Assembly: GCA_011317545.1 (NCBI GenBank) | Contig: WUJK01000006.1 | Coordinates: forward strand, 1,984,001-2,048,000 | From: Coniella vitis | Taxonomy: Eukaryota; Ascomycota; Sordariomycetes; Diaporthales; Schizoparmaceae | Direction: 5' to 3' | Length of the DNA stretch: 64,000 bases | In this document: positions 46,930 to 56,883 of the stretch, one piece after another | How the letters are laid out: the number at the start of each line of letters is the position of its first letter | Position numbering within the stretch: the stretch's first letter is position 1 | The notes under the pieces: generated by a model | What the model was told of the DNA's origin: nothing | What the model saw: the letters and a program-made list of their open reading frames with translations, nothing else | Databases searched by the model: none | Program-made: the position numbers and the translations under genes

Positions 46930-48356
46930 TCTTGATTTTGATCTGCTGTACCCGAACTTTGTCCTTCCGTGATGCATTGTCCTCTACTGCGCCCTTGTTG
47001 TGCAAACATCAACGCTACATAGTACAGGCCGCCAATAGCTTCCCTGTTTGATGGACCTTTTGAAACCCAACCCCCCGTGCAAAAAGGTAGAGACTGTCTT
47101 TCCTGCAGTCTCTGTGCATTGCATGAGGTGGAAATATTAAGATGGCCCGCTGCAGAGTTTGTCGATCAAATAACCAAGATACAGTTTATCAAACTTTCCA
47201 GCACAGAAGCACGGACACATTGTAAGCACGAACCCCGCCTTCGAAAGCCGGGGCCATTGGAGGAGCAACCAAGCGCGTTTCAAGGTCCAAGCCAGTTTTC
47301 GAGAGCTGAGCTGTCTTGGTGTGACTTGATTGATTTCCCTTAATCAAAGTGGCTGCAATATGACGAGATTAAATCTATTCTTCCTATATAAAAAAAAAAA
47401 GTGTTTCAGAGCTCATTGGACTTGTGAGAGCCCTTTGGTGGTGTGGGTGTGGGATAGAAACTGGGCCCCTTGTGATTTCAAGTCGTTTTATTCCATGCTA
47501 GACGAGAGGCTGTCGGTTGTCCCCGAGCGGGCATAGAGGGGTTTCTTCTTTTTATTAGTGTGCGGGTGTGTCAGAACTAGAAACGCCGGCGTACATCGTA
47601 CAGTACCCTGATAGCCAGAGTACTCAAGTACTTACGGTACAAGGTATCCCTGACGTGAGCCCTGGAGATGGCAGGCTGGCAGCTGGATTTTAGCGCCAGC
47701 AGTTTGCTCGAGTTTCCTTTACTTACCTTCCCCAGCTCTTGGGCAGATTTGGCTCCAGAAGGGCGCCCGGGCCCACTGGGGGCTAGCCACTGCTGTCCTG
47801 TGGTGCAACATCAGACGGGGGGGCCTGGGGCCCCAAGTGTCCACCAGCAGCCAGCCTGCTAGCCTACTATGTACTACTGCAAGGCAGTGAGTGGCTCCGT
47901 TATGTTGCATACAATGACCAAACCCCAAGCGTGTGAGCGCGATGGATTGAGGAGGCGAATGGTCGGCCGTATCTGTCCGCTGACTCTGAGTGGCTTTTCC
48001 CCAGCAGCAAGCTGGGGGCCCTTGGGATGGGAGGAATTGTCGTTCCTGACATTACTGCTCCATCTGTTTTTGGATCGATTGTGTTCTGTTGATTCGGGTT
48101 TTCGAACGTCAGCCGGTGGAACAGACATCCCATCATCACCACCACCACCACCGCCGCCGCCGCCGCCATCGTTGGATTTTGTTTGGCCTGCTTTGCTTGC
48201 TTGGCACCGCTTTAATCTAATTTTAATAGTCACCGTTGGCCTGTGCGTTGTCGTTGAGCTGTCTTTCTGTTGGAAGCACGGGCACGCGAAAGCTGGGGAC
48301 GGCCGCGTTCACAACTCACACAGACACAAGACACAAAACGCAGACACACTACAAAC
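45327..48356. other. Gene-free spacer, 3.0 kb, with several microsatellites
   Basis: No supported gene. It holds interrupted poly-T at 45711-45736, an (ATT)n tract at about 46186-46215 and (CA)18 at 46892-46927. An ACC/CCG triplet run lies at 48133-48168. TACTATGTA-type sites occur at 46021, 46332, 47016 and 47865, with a GTAC-rich cluster at 47586-47642. The last 300 bases are the promoter and leader of the next gene. Confidence 0.55.
46892..46927. repeat. (CA)18 microsatellite
   Basis: Eighteen perfect CA units in gene-free DNA. Confidence 0.97.
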
Positions 48357-49722
48357 ATGTGGGATCGGCTCAGGTCGGCAACGGGAGGGGGAGCAGCAGC
48401 AGCAGCAGCAGCATCGTCATCCGCCGGAGGACAGACCGAGCCTTTCCCAGCGCACATGCTAGCCTCGTCGGGCGCGAAGGGAAGAGCAGCGACTTTTTCG
48501 CCGTCCTCTTCCTCCACCCCGTCCAACCACAATTGGCAGCCTCGTGCGACCATTGTCGATGCGCAACAACAACAACAACAGCAGCAACAGCTCCACCGCC
48601 ATTACCAGCAGCAACAATACCAAGGCCAGGTGCCGCCGCAGCGACAGGCCACGCTTGAAAATGGATTTGGCCGCCCTGCTGGCAAGGCTCCCCCTCCTCG
48701 TCCATATAGAGGATAGTAAGTGGCATACCTGTCCTAACTGTTCTTTGGAGACCGCAATTACTGCTGCTTGCCTCGTGGTAGCAAAGAAAAGTCGATGCTA
48801 ATTCAGATCTGCTTGCGTTTCTTCCCAACAGCGAATCCACGACTGCTTCTTCAGGCGATTACCCTTACCAGCAGCACTTCCACCAACAACAGCCACGATC
48901 GCAGACGCTGCCTGTCCGCCCTCCTCCTCAACGCCCGAAGCAGCACGCCCGCCGCGACTCGAACGGTCGCCCAACTTCCTCCATCTACTCGCAGCCCTCC
49001 CCTCTGCATACCGAGTTTGTGCGAAGCCAGCCTGTAGTTCGATATCCATACACGAGCGACGACGGCGAAGTGTCACCGCCGAGCTCGCCTGAAGCCTCGG
49101 GGAGCCCCCTTGCGTACGTACTGTTCATGTATTACCTGGGCGTGAAAGAGATGCGACCCACTGGTGTTGAAAAGAGAGTACTTCATATTGTTTTTCCTGG
49201 CTGGCCGTGGCTGACATTCATGCACGTTGTTTTCTCTTCAGACCTTATCAAGATATCTCGCCCATCGATGAAGAGGATGACTGGCCTGCGGCAATACGAT
49301 CCCGGCAACAGGCTGCTCTCCTTCCTGCTGCGTCGATCCCCGGCAGCAATGCGCTCACAGACCAGTCTATGCTGCCTTCGCAGCGGCGCATAGCCGACCG
49401 CGAGGCTGAATTGCTCTCCGAGCAGGAAGCAGAAGCACTACCCGACATGGACGCCGTACGCCCAAAGTCACCAACAGCTTCAACCACTCGATCCAACATT
49501 CCGATGATGCGCCGCGAGCGACGACAAAAGAAAGAAGCCCAGGCAGCAGCAAGCAGGCACAAAGCCACTCCCTCTAGCCCTCCGAGAGAAGGCCACCTCG
49601 TGCACGGCTTGGGCATTTCAACCGTCTCGGCAGCGAGCCCAGCCACGTCACCGGAGCGGATGGCCCCTCCTTCTCGGAATGAATCGAGAATCGCTCAAGC
49701 ACCGGCGGGTCCACGAGGCCCT

Positions 49723-49760
<38 letters not shown>

Positions 49761-50709
49761 ACTAAGCCAGACGGACCCCGCTGTGGCGGCGTTTGCGGCG
49801 AGCAGGCCTGTGTGGAAGGGTGCATCTGGGCGGACAGCGATTGTGGACCCGGTCAGGGACAACCTGGAAGCGGAGCCACTCAAGATCCCTCCCAAGAGCG
49901 CTAAGCGAGCATCGCCTCGAGCAACCGAGAGTGGACAGCAGCAACAGCAATCTGGTGTGCAAAATGGTGCTGCTGGTGGCGATGTTGGATCGGGAATTGG
50001 AAATGTAATGAACGGTGCTGTTGCGAGCCCGCCCATCAGCCCCGAAACTCAAAAGCCAGAGCAGCAGGCGCCAAGGCAAATAGGAGGAGGTGGCGGTGTC
50101 GGAGAATCAGCAGCACCAGCAGCACCCTCTGAAGGCGCTAATCTCCCGCCGAGCAACAGCAACAACAGCAACAACACCACCATTACCCCAATCACCAAAA
50201 GCAGCTTCGCCAGCACGTTTCGCAAGATTATCCCCTCGTCGGGCCAGCGCCAGAGCCGCATCTTCAGCGGCAGCGCCATCATCAGTTCGCTGGGCGGACA
50301 GTCCCAGCCAAATCAACAGCAGCAGCCGCGCCAGCGCCAACGGCCATCCTCGCCAGGCTATCCAAGCCCGCCTCTGTCTGGCACGACGCCGCTTGAAACG
50401 CCCCAGCATCATCCAGCAGCACCCGCTCCAGACGCTAATGCAGGCACCGTTCATGCACCACACAGCGCCGGCGACCAACAACCCAGCCAGTTCATGAACT
50501 CTCCATTCCAAGCCAGCCATCTCAGCCAAATCAGCCAAGTGCAAAACCAAAACCTCTTTTTCAACCGTTCGGCCTCGCTGCGCCGAAAGCAAGTCGGCAC
50601 CACCACTAATCACAGCAGCAGCGCCACCCACCGCCCACGCGACTCATTCTCCTCTTCCGTCTACTCTGCGCCCGACGACGTTGCACCACATAACGCCCTC
50701 ACCCTCGAT

Positions 50710-50753
<44 letters not shown>

Positions 50754-52050
50754 CCACAGCCTTCTTGAAACTGACAGCGCTGCGCATACCGCCCGGCAGC
50801 CCCTTGCGCCGTCCCCGCCGCTGCACCAGCAGCCAGGCCCAAGAGCCGCATACAACAATACCAACAGATTCGACACCAAGAACCTCCCCAGCCTGCCCGG
50901 CGAAGCCTCCGCCGACTCACCCTACATTCAGCCCCCGTCGCGTTTCAGCATCACCACCTACGCCACCTCGGCCCTTGACTCGTCCCCGCGTGACTCGATC
51001 GACACCTCGGCCCCGCCCCTGCCCACCCCGCCCAAGGACTTTGTCATGAACTTTGCGCGTAGCAACAGTGTCCGGTCCACGCAAGGAGGCAGTGGCCGGG
51101 CCGCCGTCCATGGTAACCAATATGGTGGCGGCAGTGGGACGGCTGGAAAAGGGGAGAGTGTGCTCGACCGCAAAAGGCCCGAAAGACGCGGCGGAGAGAA
51201 CCGCTGGGAGGACCCCGAGTCCGACGATATGGAACCCGTCAAGATCAGTTTGAGCAAGGCATGGATGTCGACAGCGGGCGCTAATAGCGCTGGCATCAAC
51301 GCCATGAATTCGCCACCGAGATCGCGCAAACCGACGCCTAGGGCTTTGAACTTCTTGTTTGATCGGAGCGGCAGCAACAAATCAAGCAACGCTACTACCA
51401 CTACCACAGCGACAGCTACACCGTCTTCCTCCAAAAGTAGAAGTCCTGCTGAGCTGCCCCGCGCCACCACCGCCCCGTTACTGAACGCAGCCTCGCCCTC
51501 CGCCAGGGAGCATCTCAGCACCGCGACCAACAACCCCCCAATCAATGCTAATGCAAACAAAACCCTCGGCTTCGGCTTCCTTGCTCAGCATTCCCCAGCA
51601 ACAACGCCCACCTCGCGCCCAGCCTCCATCATCTCCAACATTGACAAGGACCTGCCGCCTGCACCAAGCGTAACAGCCGCCTCAGCCGCCGCGGCGATCG
51701 CCTTCACATCTTCTTCCTCCACCGCGCCAGGCAGCGGCACGACGTCTGACCGCATCGCGCAGCTTACAGCACAACTCGAGGACCTCGCAAACAGACGCCT
51801 CAATATTAATCGTGCCATCAAGCAAATGACAGAGCTGATGCCCAAGGACAACCTGATCATGCCAGATGAGGTGCGCAAGAAGCGCGAGGCCGAAAAGCGC
51901 AAGATTGAGGAGCTGCGCGGCAAGTTGTCGGATATCCAGGGCGAGGAACACGATTTGGGCATGAAGTTGCATCGTGCGTACAAGAAGCTGGACAAGCAGA
52001 CTGAGTATGAACCCACGACATTATGGGTGCGCAGAGCTACGGGTGCATAA
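48357..52050 (+). CDS. Large low-complexity protein with poly-Q, poly-N and C-terminal coiled coil
   Basis: Three exons: 48357-48715, 48832-49113 and 49242-52050 (introns of 116 and 128 nt), 1149 residues; the frame is kept as RGY|ESTTASSG and SPLA|PYQDISPIDEEDDW. Nearly all of the protein is disordered, with Ala-, Gln-, Ser- and Pro-rich tracts. CAG codons encode 11 Gln at 49726-49758, and AAC codons encode about 15 Asn at 50710-50754. Short conserved-looking islands are FASTFRKIIPSSGQRQSRIF, FNRSASLRRKQVG, DTKNLPSLPGE, PPLPTPPKDFVMNFARSNS and ISLSKAWMSTAG. Residues ~1050-1135 form a clear coiled coil (DRIAQLTAQLEDLANRRLNI ... KKREAEKRKIEELRGKLSDI). No catalytic domain is recognised. Phosphorylation-type SP/TP and RxxS motifs suggest a regulated scaffold. 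I cannot name it. Confidence 0.85.
49726..49758 (+). repeat. In-frame CAG repeat (poly-Gln)
   Basis: Eleven pure CAG codons inside the coding region of the coiled-coil protein; pure codon use suggests recent repeat expansion. Confidence 0.95.
50710..50754 (+). repeat. In-frame AAC repeat (poly-Asn)
   Basis: Fifteen pure AAC codons in the same coding region. Asn homopolymers this long are uncommon in sordariomycete proteins. Confidence 0.95.
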
Positions 52051-52154
52051 GAAAGTTTTGTCCTTGTTGGGCAATGTCATGACGTGGAAGTGTTTGTTTC
52101 TGCGCCCTCGGCCTAGCAAATTATCTTTCTAAAGGGGACGGCAGGTTGACTTTG

Positions 52155-52229
<75 letters not shown>

Positions 52230-55001
52230 TCTCTTCTTTGTTCGCCTGTTCGGCTCCCCGCCGCTTCTTCTTGCGTCTCACTGCCTTCAACAACAAGAAG
52301 TCATGTGCAAGTGCTTTTGTCCGTTTCTCACCTCCTTTGTATTTCGAAAGCGTGTTTGAGCGATTTTTTCTGTGTCCGATTTGTCATGGCTCCGGTGTTT
52401 TGTCGTATATTCGGGGGAAGGGTCGGCATCATTGTTGTTGTTTAAATCTGCACAAGATGGGGACGGGCATAGACGTAGGGCCTGCCTATATTGTATCTCA
52501 CACTTGTGGACATTCTCGATGCAAATGAAGCGAGCTGATGTGGTTCAATATCCTTGACATGTCGGTTTTTCAATCGCGCACACATCATTGTTTCATCGAC
52601 GAGAGAGTCTCGAGGTTCGTACCAGAGGGATAGATTGAGGGAGTGCCGGATGACGATTGCTTATGTATAGAAACCAATCCGATGGAATTGAAAAAGAGAG
52701 GTTGTTTTGTGTTGTGGCGTTATATAGGAGAGAACAAAAAGCATAGTTGCGGTTCTTGGCACGTTTATCCCTAAATGAGGATTGATTCTTCACATCATAT
52801 ATGTATACAATTGTCCACATTCTCGTATATTATATACATAGTAACTGCCGCTTGCGTGCTCAGTCAGAGCGAGAACATTCGTATTCAAGAGGAGGTCTGC
52901 CCGGGGGGATGGGCCGTGCAATGAATGGTACAAGTCCAAAGATTCCATTGCGAATTATCCACCACCCACGTTATACTTGTTTGAGGTTGCACAATCTCGG
53001 ATACTGTACTAAGCAGGATGAGGGAGGCCTGGTACATCCCAATATTTTAGCACTTCCGACTCCTGCAAAATCATGAGCAATTCATTCCCTCCTGACTCGT
53101 CTTGAGATTGCGCTGTAGTGACTGACGCCCATAACGAGGATCGACGGCGCGCAAAGTGCGCTATACTAAATGTTATTCAGAACAATAAGTACCTGGCGGG
53201 TCTACTGTGTAGGTTAGCCAGAACATTGCTTCTTTGGCACGCTTTCTGTGCCGCGCAAGCCCCTTTCGGAATGGAGAGCTGCAAGCTAGGGATATTATGT
53301 ACTGCCACTTAGCAGCTTGGCTATGAAGACGCTGCAGCCCACATAGTACATGGGCTACACGGGCGAGGGCCAAAAAAAAAAAAAATTGTGTATTGGGCAT
53401 GCATGGTGTCTGGTTGTAACGACTCGAGCGTTTGTTTCTGGTGGGCATTACAGCTACATAGTACAGCAACGTTTGTTTCTGCTTTGACTTCTTTGGCTCG
53501 GCGGTCAGTTATAATGTACATACCTGATATATTCTATGTATAGACCAGGCATACTGTCACATATCATCGCAAGAGCCCAATAAGTGTCGCTCGATCGAAC
53601 AACAAACATGGCCCAGGCACACAGCCATGCATCACCACTTTCGGCTTCCAGCCAAACTCTCCAACTCCCTCACTGCATAATACATAGTACTATGTATTCA
53701 TCTGCTGTGGGTCTCAGGTACTGTTCAGTACTAGACGCCTTATCTTGTCCAGGAAGCCGAGGAGAAACAAAGTTTTTGGGGACTAGAGATCCCGGGTCCC
53801 TTGGCGCTGCCACCAGTACAGCATATTGACTTTTCTTTAGAGTTATTCTGTGGCGTTGGACAGATCTCCTTGACAATCATGTGTTGAAGCCCTGGCAAAA
53901 CTATTCTGTACGACATAGGATCCCCATCCGCAGCATGTTGTGGCGTGGGCCGAGTAGGACGAGGGCTGAGGACCCTGCATCAACAGGCGATAGGCGAGCC
54001 TGGGAGGTTGACGTGGATGCCACGCGGATGGCCCAGGGGAGGTATCCGCTCTGCCCCGAATCAAGTCGACGAAGCCGTACGGGTAGGAGCGATGTCTTCG
54101 GCTTCGGCAGCGGGGCGCAGGCAAAGAAGGCTAGAAATACCACGTGGGCCCACTATAGTCGTCGTCAGCCAAAAACAACCTCTGCCCAGCAAGCGCGGAC
54201 AGCAGCCGTCGCCGCGCTAGTCGTGCCAGGCACAGAGCAACAGCAACAACCCCATTTCATCTCAGACGACAGGAACACCTACATGGTACGCGTACGTACA
54301 GTGCTGCGGCTGGGTGCATTCGCGAGGGTCGCGGCCCCTCTCTCCCAGGCTTAGCCCTGACGCTGCCTCCAGATTGGGACCGCGTCACTAGGTCGCGCCC
54401 CATCCGCTAGACTCGTGAGGCGACAGCGGGTGTTGTCCGTCGAGGGAGCGAGAGCATGAGCATGGGCATGAGCATGAGCATGACATGGCCCTCAAGTGCC
54501 AGTGTGCTAGTGTGGAAGCGTCAAGCGTGGGTCGTGTCATTTGCAGAGAATTTGGCATGGTGAAAGGAGGGAGGTGCCGAGAAGGTTGCAGTACAGCCTT
54601 GTACCAAAGTCTTCTCCCCCATCACGAGAGCTGCCGATGATAAAAATGCTTGTTTGGTCGCACCTTCTCTGGTCGTTGTGTCTGGTTTGCGCTCCTCCCA
54701 CATTCCGGTCCTCTGTACCTGCCTTGACTCAGTCGTGCTTGCTTGTTTGTCTCGCTACTGCTTTCAAGTGATACCCGCTCCTGCTCCAAGTGAGCCTTAC
54801 CTTTCTTTCCTTCGACGACATCATCCTGCCCCGCGCTTCTCCCTCTTTTTGGATACATCCTCACGACTTAGGCTCCGTTCTTCCGGCTCTCCTTGGAGTA
54901 TCTTCAATAACTGGCGGTAACTGAAGTGCCTCTTTTGGGTTCAGCGATACACCTGCGCCCTCTCCTCTCACCATAGATCTCTTTCTCCGACCACAAGCAA
55001 A
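52051..55001. other. Gene-free spacer, 2.95 kb
   Basis: No supported gene. TACATAGTA-type sites are at 52835, 53455 and 53681, with an adjoining mirror copy at 53688 and a one-mismatch copy at 53340. A hexamer-like array of GAGCAT/GGGCAT lies at 54451-54487. A run of 13 A is near 53373. The last ~300 bases are pyrimidine-rich leader. Confidence 0.5.
52159..52222. repeat. (CT)32 microsatellite after the coiled-coil gene
   Basis: Thirty-two uninterrupted CT units start 109 bases after the stop codon, probably inside the 3' UTR. Confidence 0.97.
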
Positions 55002-55805
55002 ATGAGGCTTACGACCACATACAACGTTGTCCTGCTGCTGGGCCTTGTCGCAGCCCACCCTCACCATCACGATTCGCACCTTACAGCCTGCCAATCGACC
55101 GATGCTGACACCATCGCTTCCGAGATAGCTTGCGGCGAAGAGGTCCACGTTCGTCGCTGCATCCAGTATGTTGGATCCGATGTTGCTCGACTGGAAAAGT
55201 GCCTGCGCAAGAAGGCTGGCTGCGACCCGGAAGAAGCCCAGGCTGAGGCGTCGTGGGCGGCAGAGCTATGTCAGCAAGTTGAGGAAGCCACAGTCGAGGA
55301 CGTTTCCGAAGAGGCATCTGTCGATCAAACGTTTGTTATTGAGTTGAGAGAAATCAACCGTCGCGACACAACTTCTTCATCGGCCTCGAGTACAGCGAGC
55401 GAAACCAGTACCTCTACGTCCTCGACCGGAAGCTCAACGAGTGCCACGTCTACAACGTCTACAACGTCGAGTACAGCGAGTTCGAGTTCCACATCCCAGA
55501 GCACGACGTCGACTACATTGTCTACCGCCACAGCGACATCCACAAGTGAATCTAGTACGAGTTCCACATCTCAGAGCACGACGTCCACTACTTCGTCTAC
55601 CGCCACGGCGACATCCTCAAGTGACTCTAGTAGCAATGTTACCGTCTCGCCTGCCGTTAGCTACTTAGTAGCCGTGCTTTTAGCCCTTTTCGCCGGCGGT
55701 TGCGCCATTTTCATCTGCTATTCGTGTTGCACAGAGCGCCGTCAACACAAGGCCCGCCTCAGGGCCGCCGAAACCAAAGCTGCTCTCGCTGACATGGCTT
55801 CGTGA
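55002..55805 (+). CDS. Cys-rich surface protein with Ser/Thr stalk and C-terminal membrane span
   Basis: Single exon of 267 residues. Signal peptide MRLTTTYNVVLLLGLVAAH, then a His-rich start HPHHHDSH that could bind metal. The ectodomain of about 70 residues has six Cys (TACQ, IACGEE, RRCIQY, EKCLRK, AGCDPEE, ELCQQ), enough for three disulfides but two fewer than the eight of a CFEM domain. A long Ser/Thr stalk (~120-215) includes two copies of a 25-residue unit. Then a membrane span (YLVAVLLALFAGGCAIFICYSCC) and a short basic cytoplasmic tail (ERRQHKARLRAAETKAALADMAS). The build is that of a plasma-membrane sensor or wall-linked protein; the ligand is unknown. Sequence alone does not place it in a named family. 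Confidence 0.8.
   Translation: MRLTTTYNVVLLLGLVAAHPHHHDSHLTACQSTDADTIASEIACGEEVHVRRCIQYVGSDVARLEKCLRKKAGCDPEEAQAEASWAAELCQQVEEATVEDVSEEASVDQTFVIELREINRRDTTSSSASSTASETSTSTSSTGSSTSATSTTSTTSSTASSSSTSQSTTSTTLSTATATSTSESSTSSTSQSTTSTTSSTATATSSSDSSSNVTVSPAVSYLVAVLLALFAGGCAIFICYSCCTERRQHKARLRAAETKAALADMAS
55484..55633 (+). repeat. Two-copy 75-bp coding tandem repeat
   Basis: Units beginning GAGTTCCACATC at 55484 and 55559 are 75 bases apart and closely similar, encoding (S)STSQSTTSTT(L/S)STATATS-type repeats. This suggests a recent duplication in the stalk. Confidence 0.85.
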
Positions 55806-56883
55806 TTGAGAACAACGTAGCCCCTCTCCCTCCCCTGTATGGGGGTGGGAATGAGCGAATAGTCGCTGGAAACCTACCAGAAAAGGAGGGGAAAGAAGCC
55901 AACCAAGGGACGACCGTCAACACCGAGGTGTTTTTGATTTTAAGTTTTGGGATTATCTAATGAGCCATTCAATTTGATTTACTTTCGGTTTGGAGCATCT
56001 GTGACAGAAAAATGCGCACAAGTGATTTCCTCATGTGTGTTAGGTGGCTGGTATCGCAGAACACTTACAAACATCGGCAGTGCAGGCTGTCGCCAATACT
56101 TCATACCATGTACCAGTTTTGGGAGCAAGAACCTCAGCCTTGGAGAAGCGCGCCGGAATCACGTCCATGAGTTGAGTGCTAACTTCCTTCCCGAGTCATA
56201 CAGCTCTGAGATCGGCTTCCAAAAATGGATAAGGCTTTATCCAGCAGCAGTGGACATTAGCGTGTTCCTATCACGCTGAGGTTCGAGTGTTTGATCATGT
56301 CTCAATGCGGCGATGCGAGTCCCGCAACGCCATAAGCACGCCAGACCCATTTGTGGTCGTGCTGCATTCTGTGCTGCGGTGGATTTTGCAACCAAGGCAG
56401 TCAAGGGGGTGCTAAGTATCAGTATGTACAGTTGCATTCGGCACCAGGCTGTCCAACGATACTACTGCACGGCTTGAAGGCCCGGCATGTCATCGACGTT
56501 TAGCTCTTTCTCGGATCGGCAGCGGAGGTCCGGCGCTTTGGCTTTGGAATCTTTATGCCTTTTTTTTTTTTTTTTTTTTTTTTCTCTTTTCGCTCAGAAT
56601 TCCAACCTTCGGTCTCTTGTCACATCATTGAGTTTTTGCCACGATCCAGGTGAAGTCGCTTTCAAGACCCACTCGACTGGAGTTGTCTAGACGCAGCATC
56701 TTTCCACACTTGCCTACGGCTTTTCTAATTCGGCTGTCGAAGATAACAAACGACACCAATTCCATGCATCCGGGAGCTGAGCGCGTCCCCGCCACCGCCG
56801 CCCGTACTACCACGACTGGTTTGTGTAGAAGCCAGGAAGAAGAATAAAAACTCGGTTTTCGGACAGCCACAGTCCCTACAGCC
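55806..56883. other. Spacer with T24 tract before the MFS gene
   Basis: No supported gene. A run of 24 T at 56560-56583 lies about 300 bases upstream of the MFS start and may act as a poly(dT) promoter element that keeps nucleosomes away. The rest is ordinary. Confidence 0.55.
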
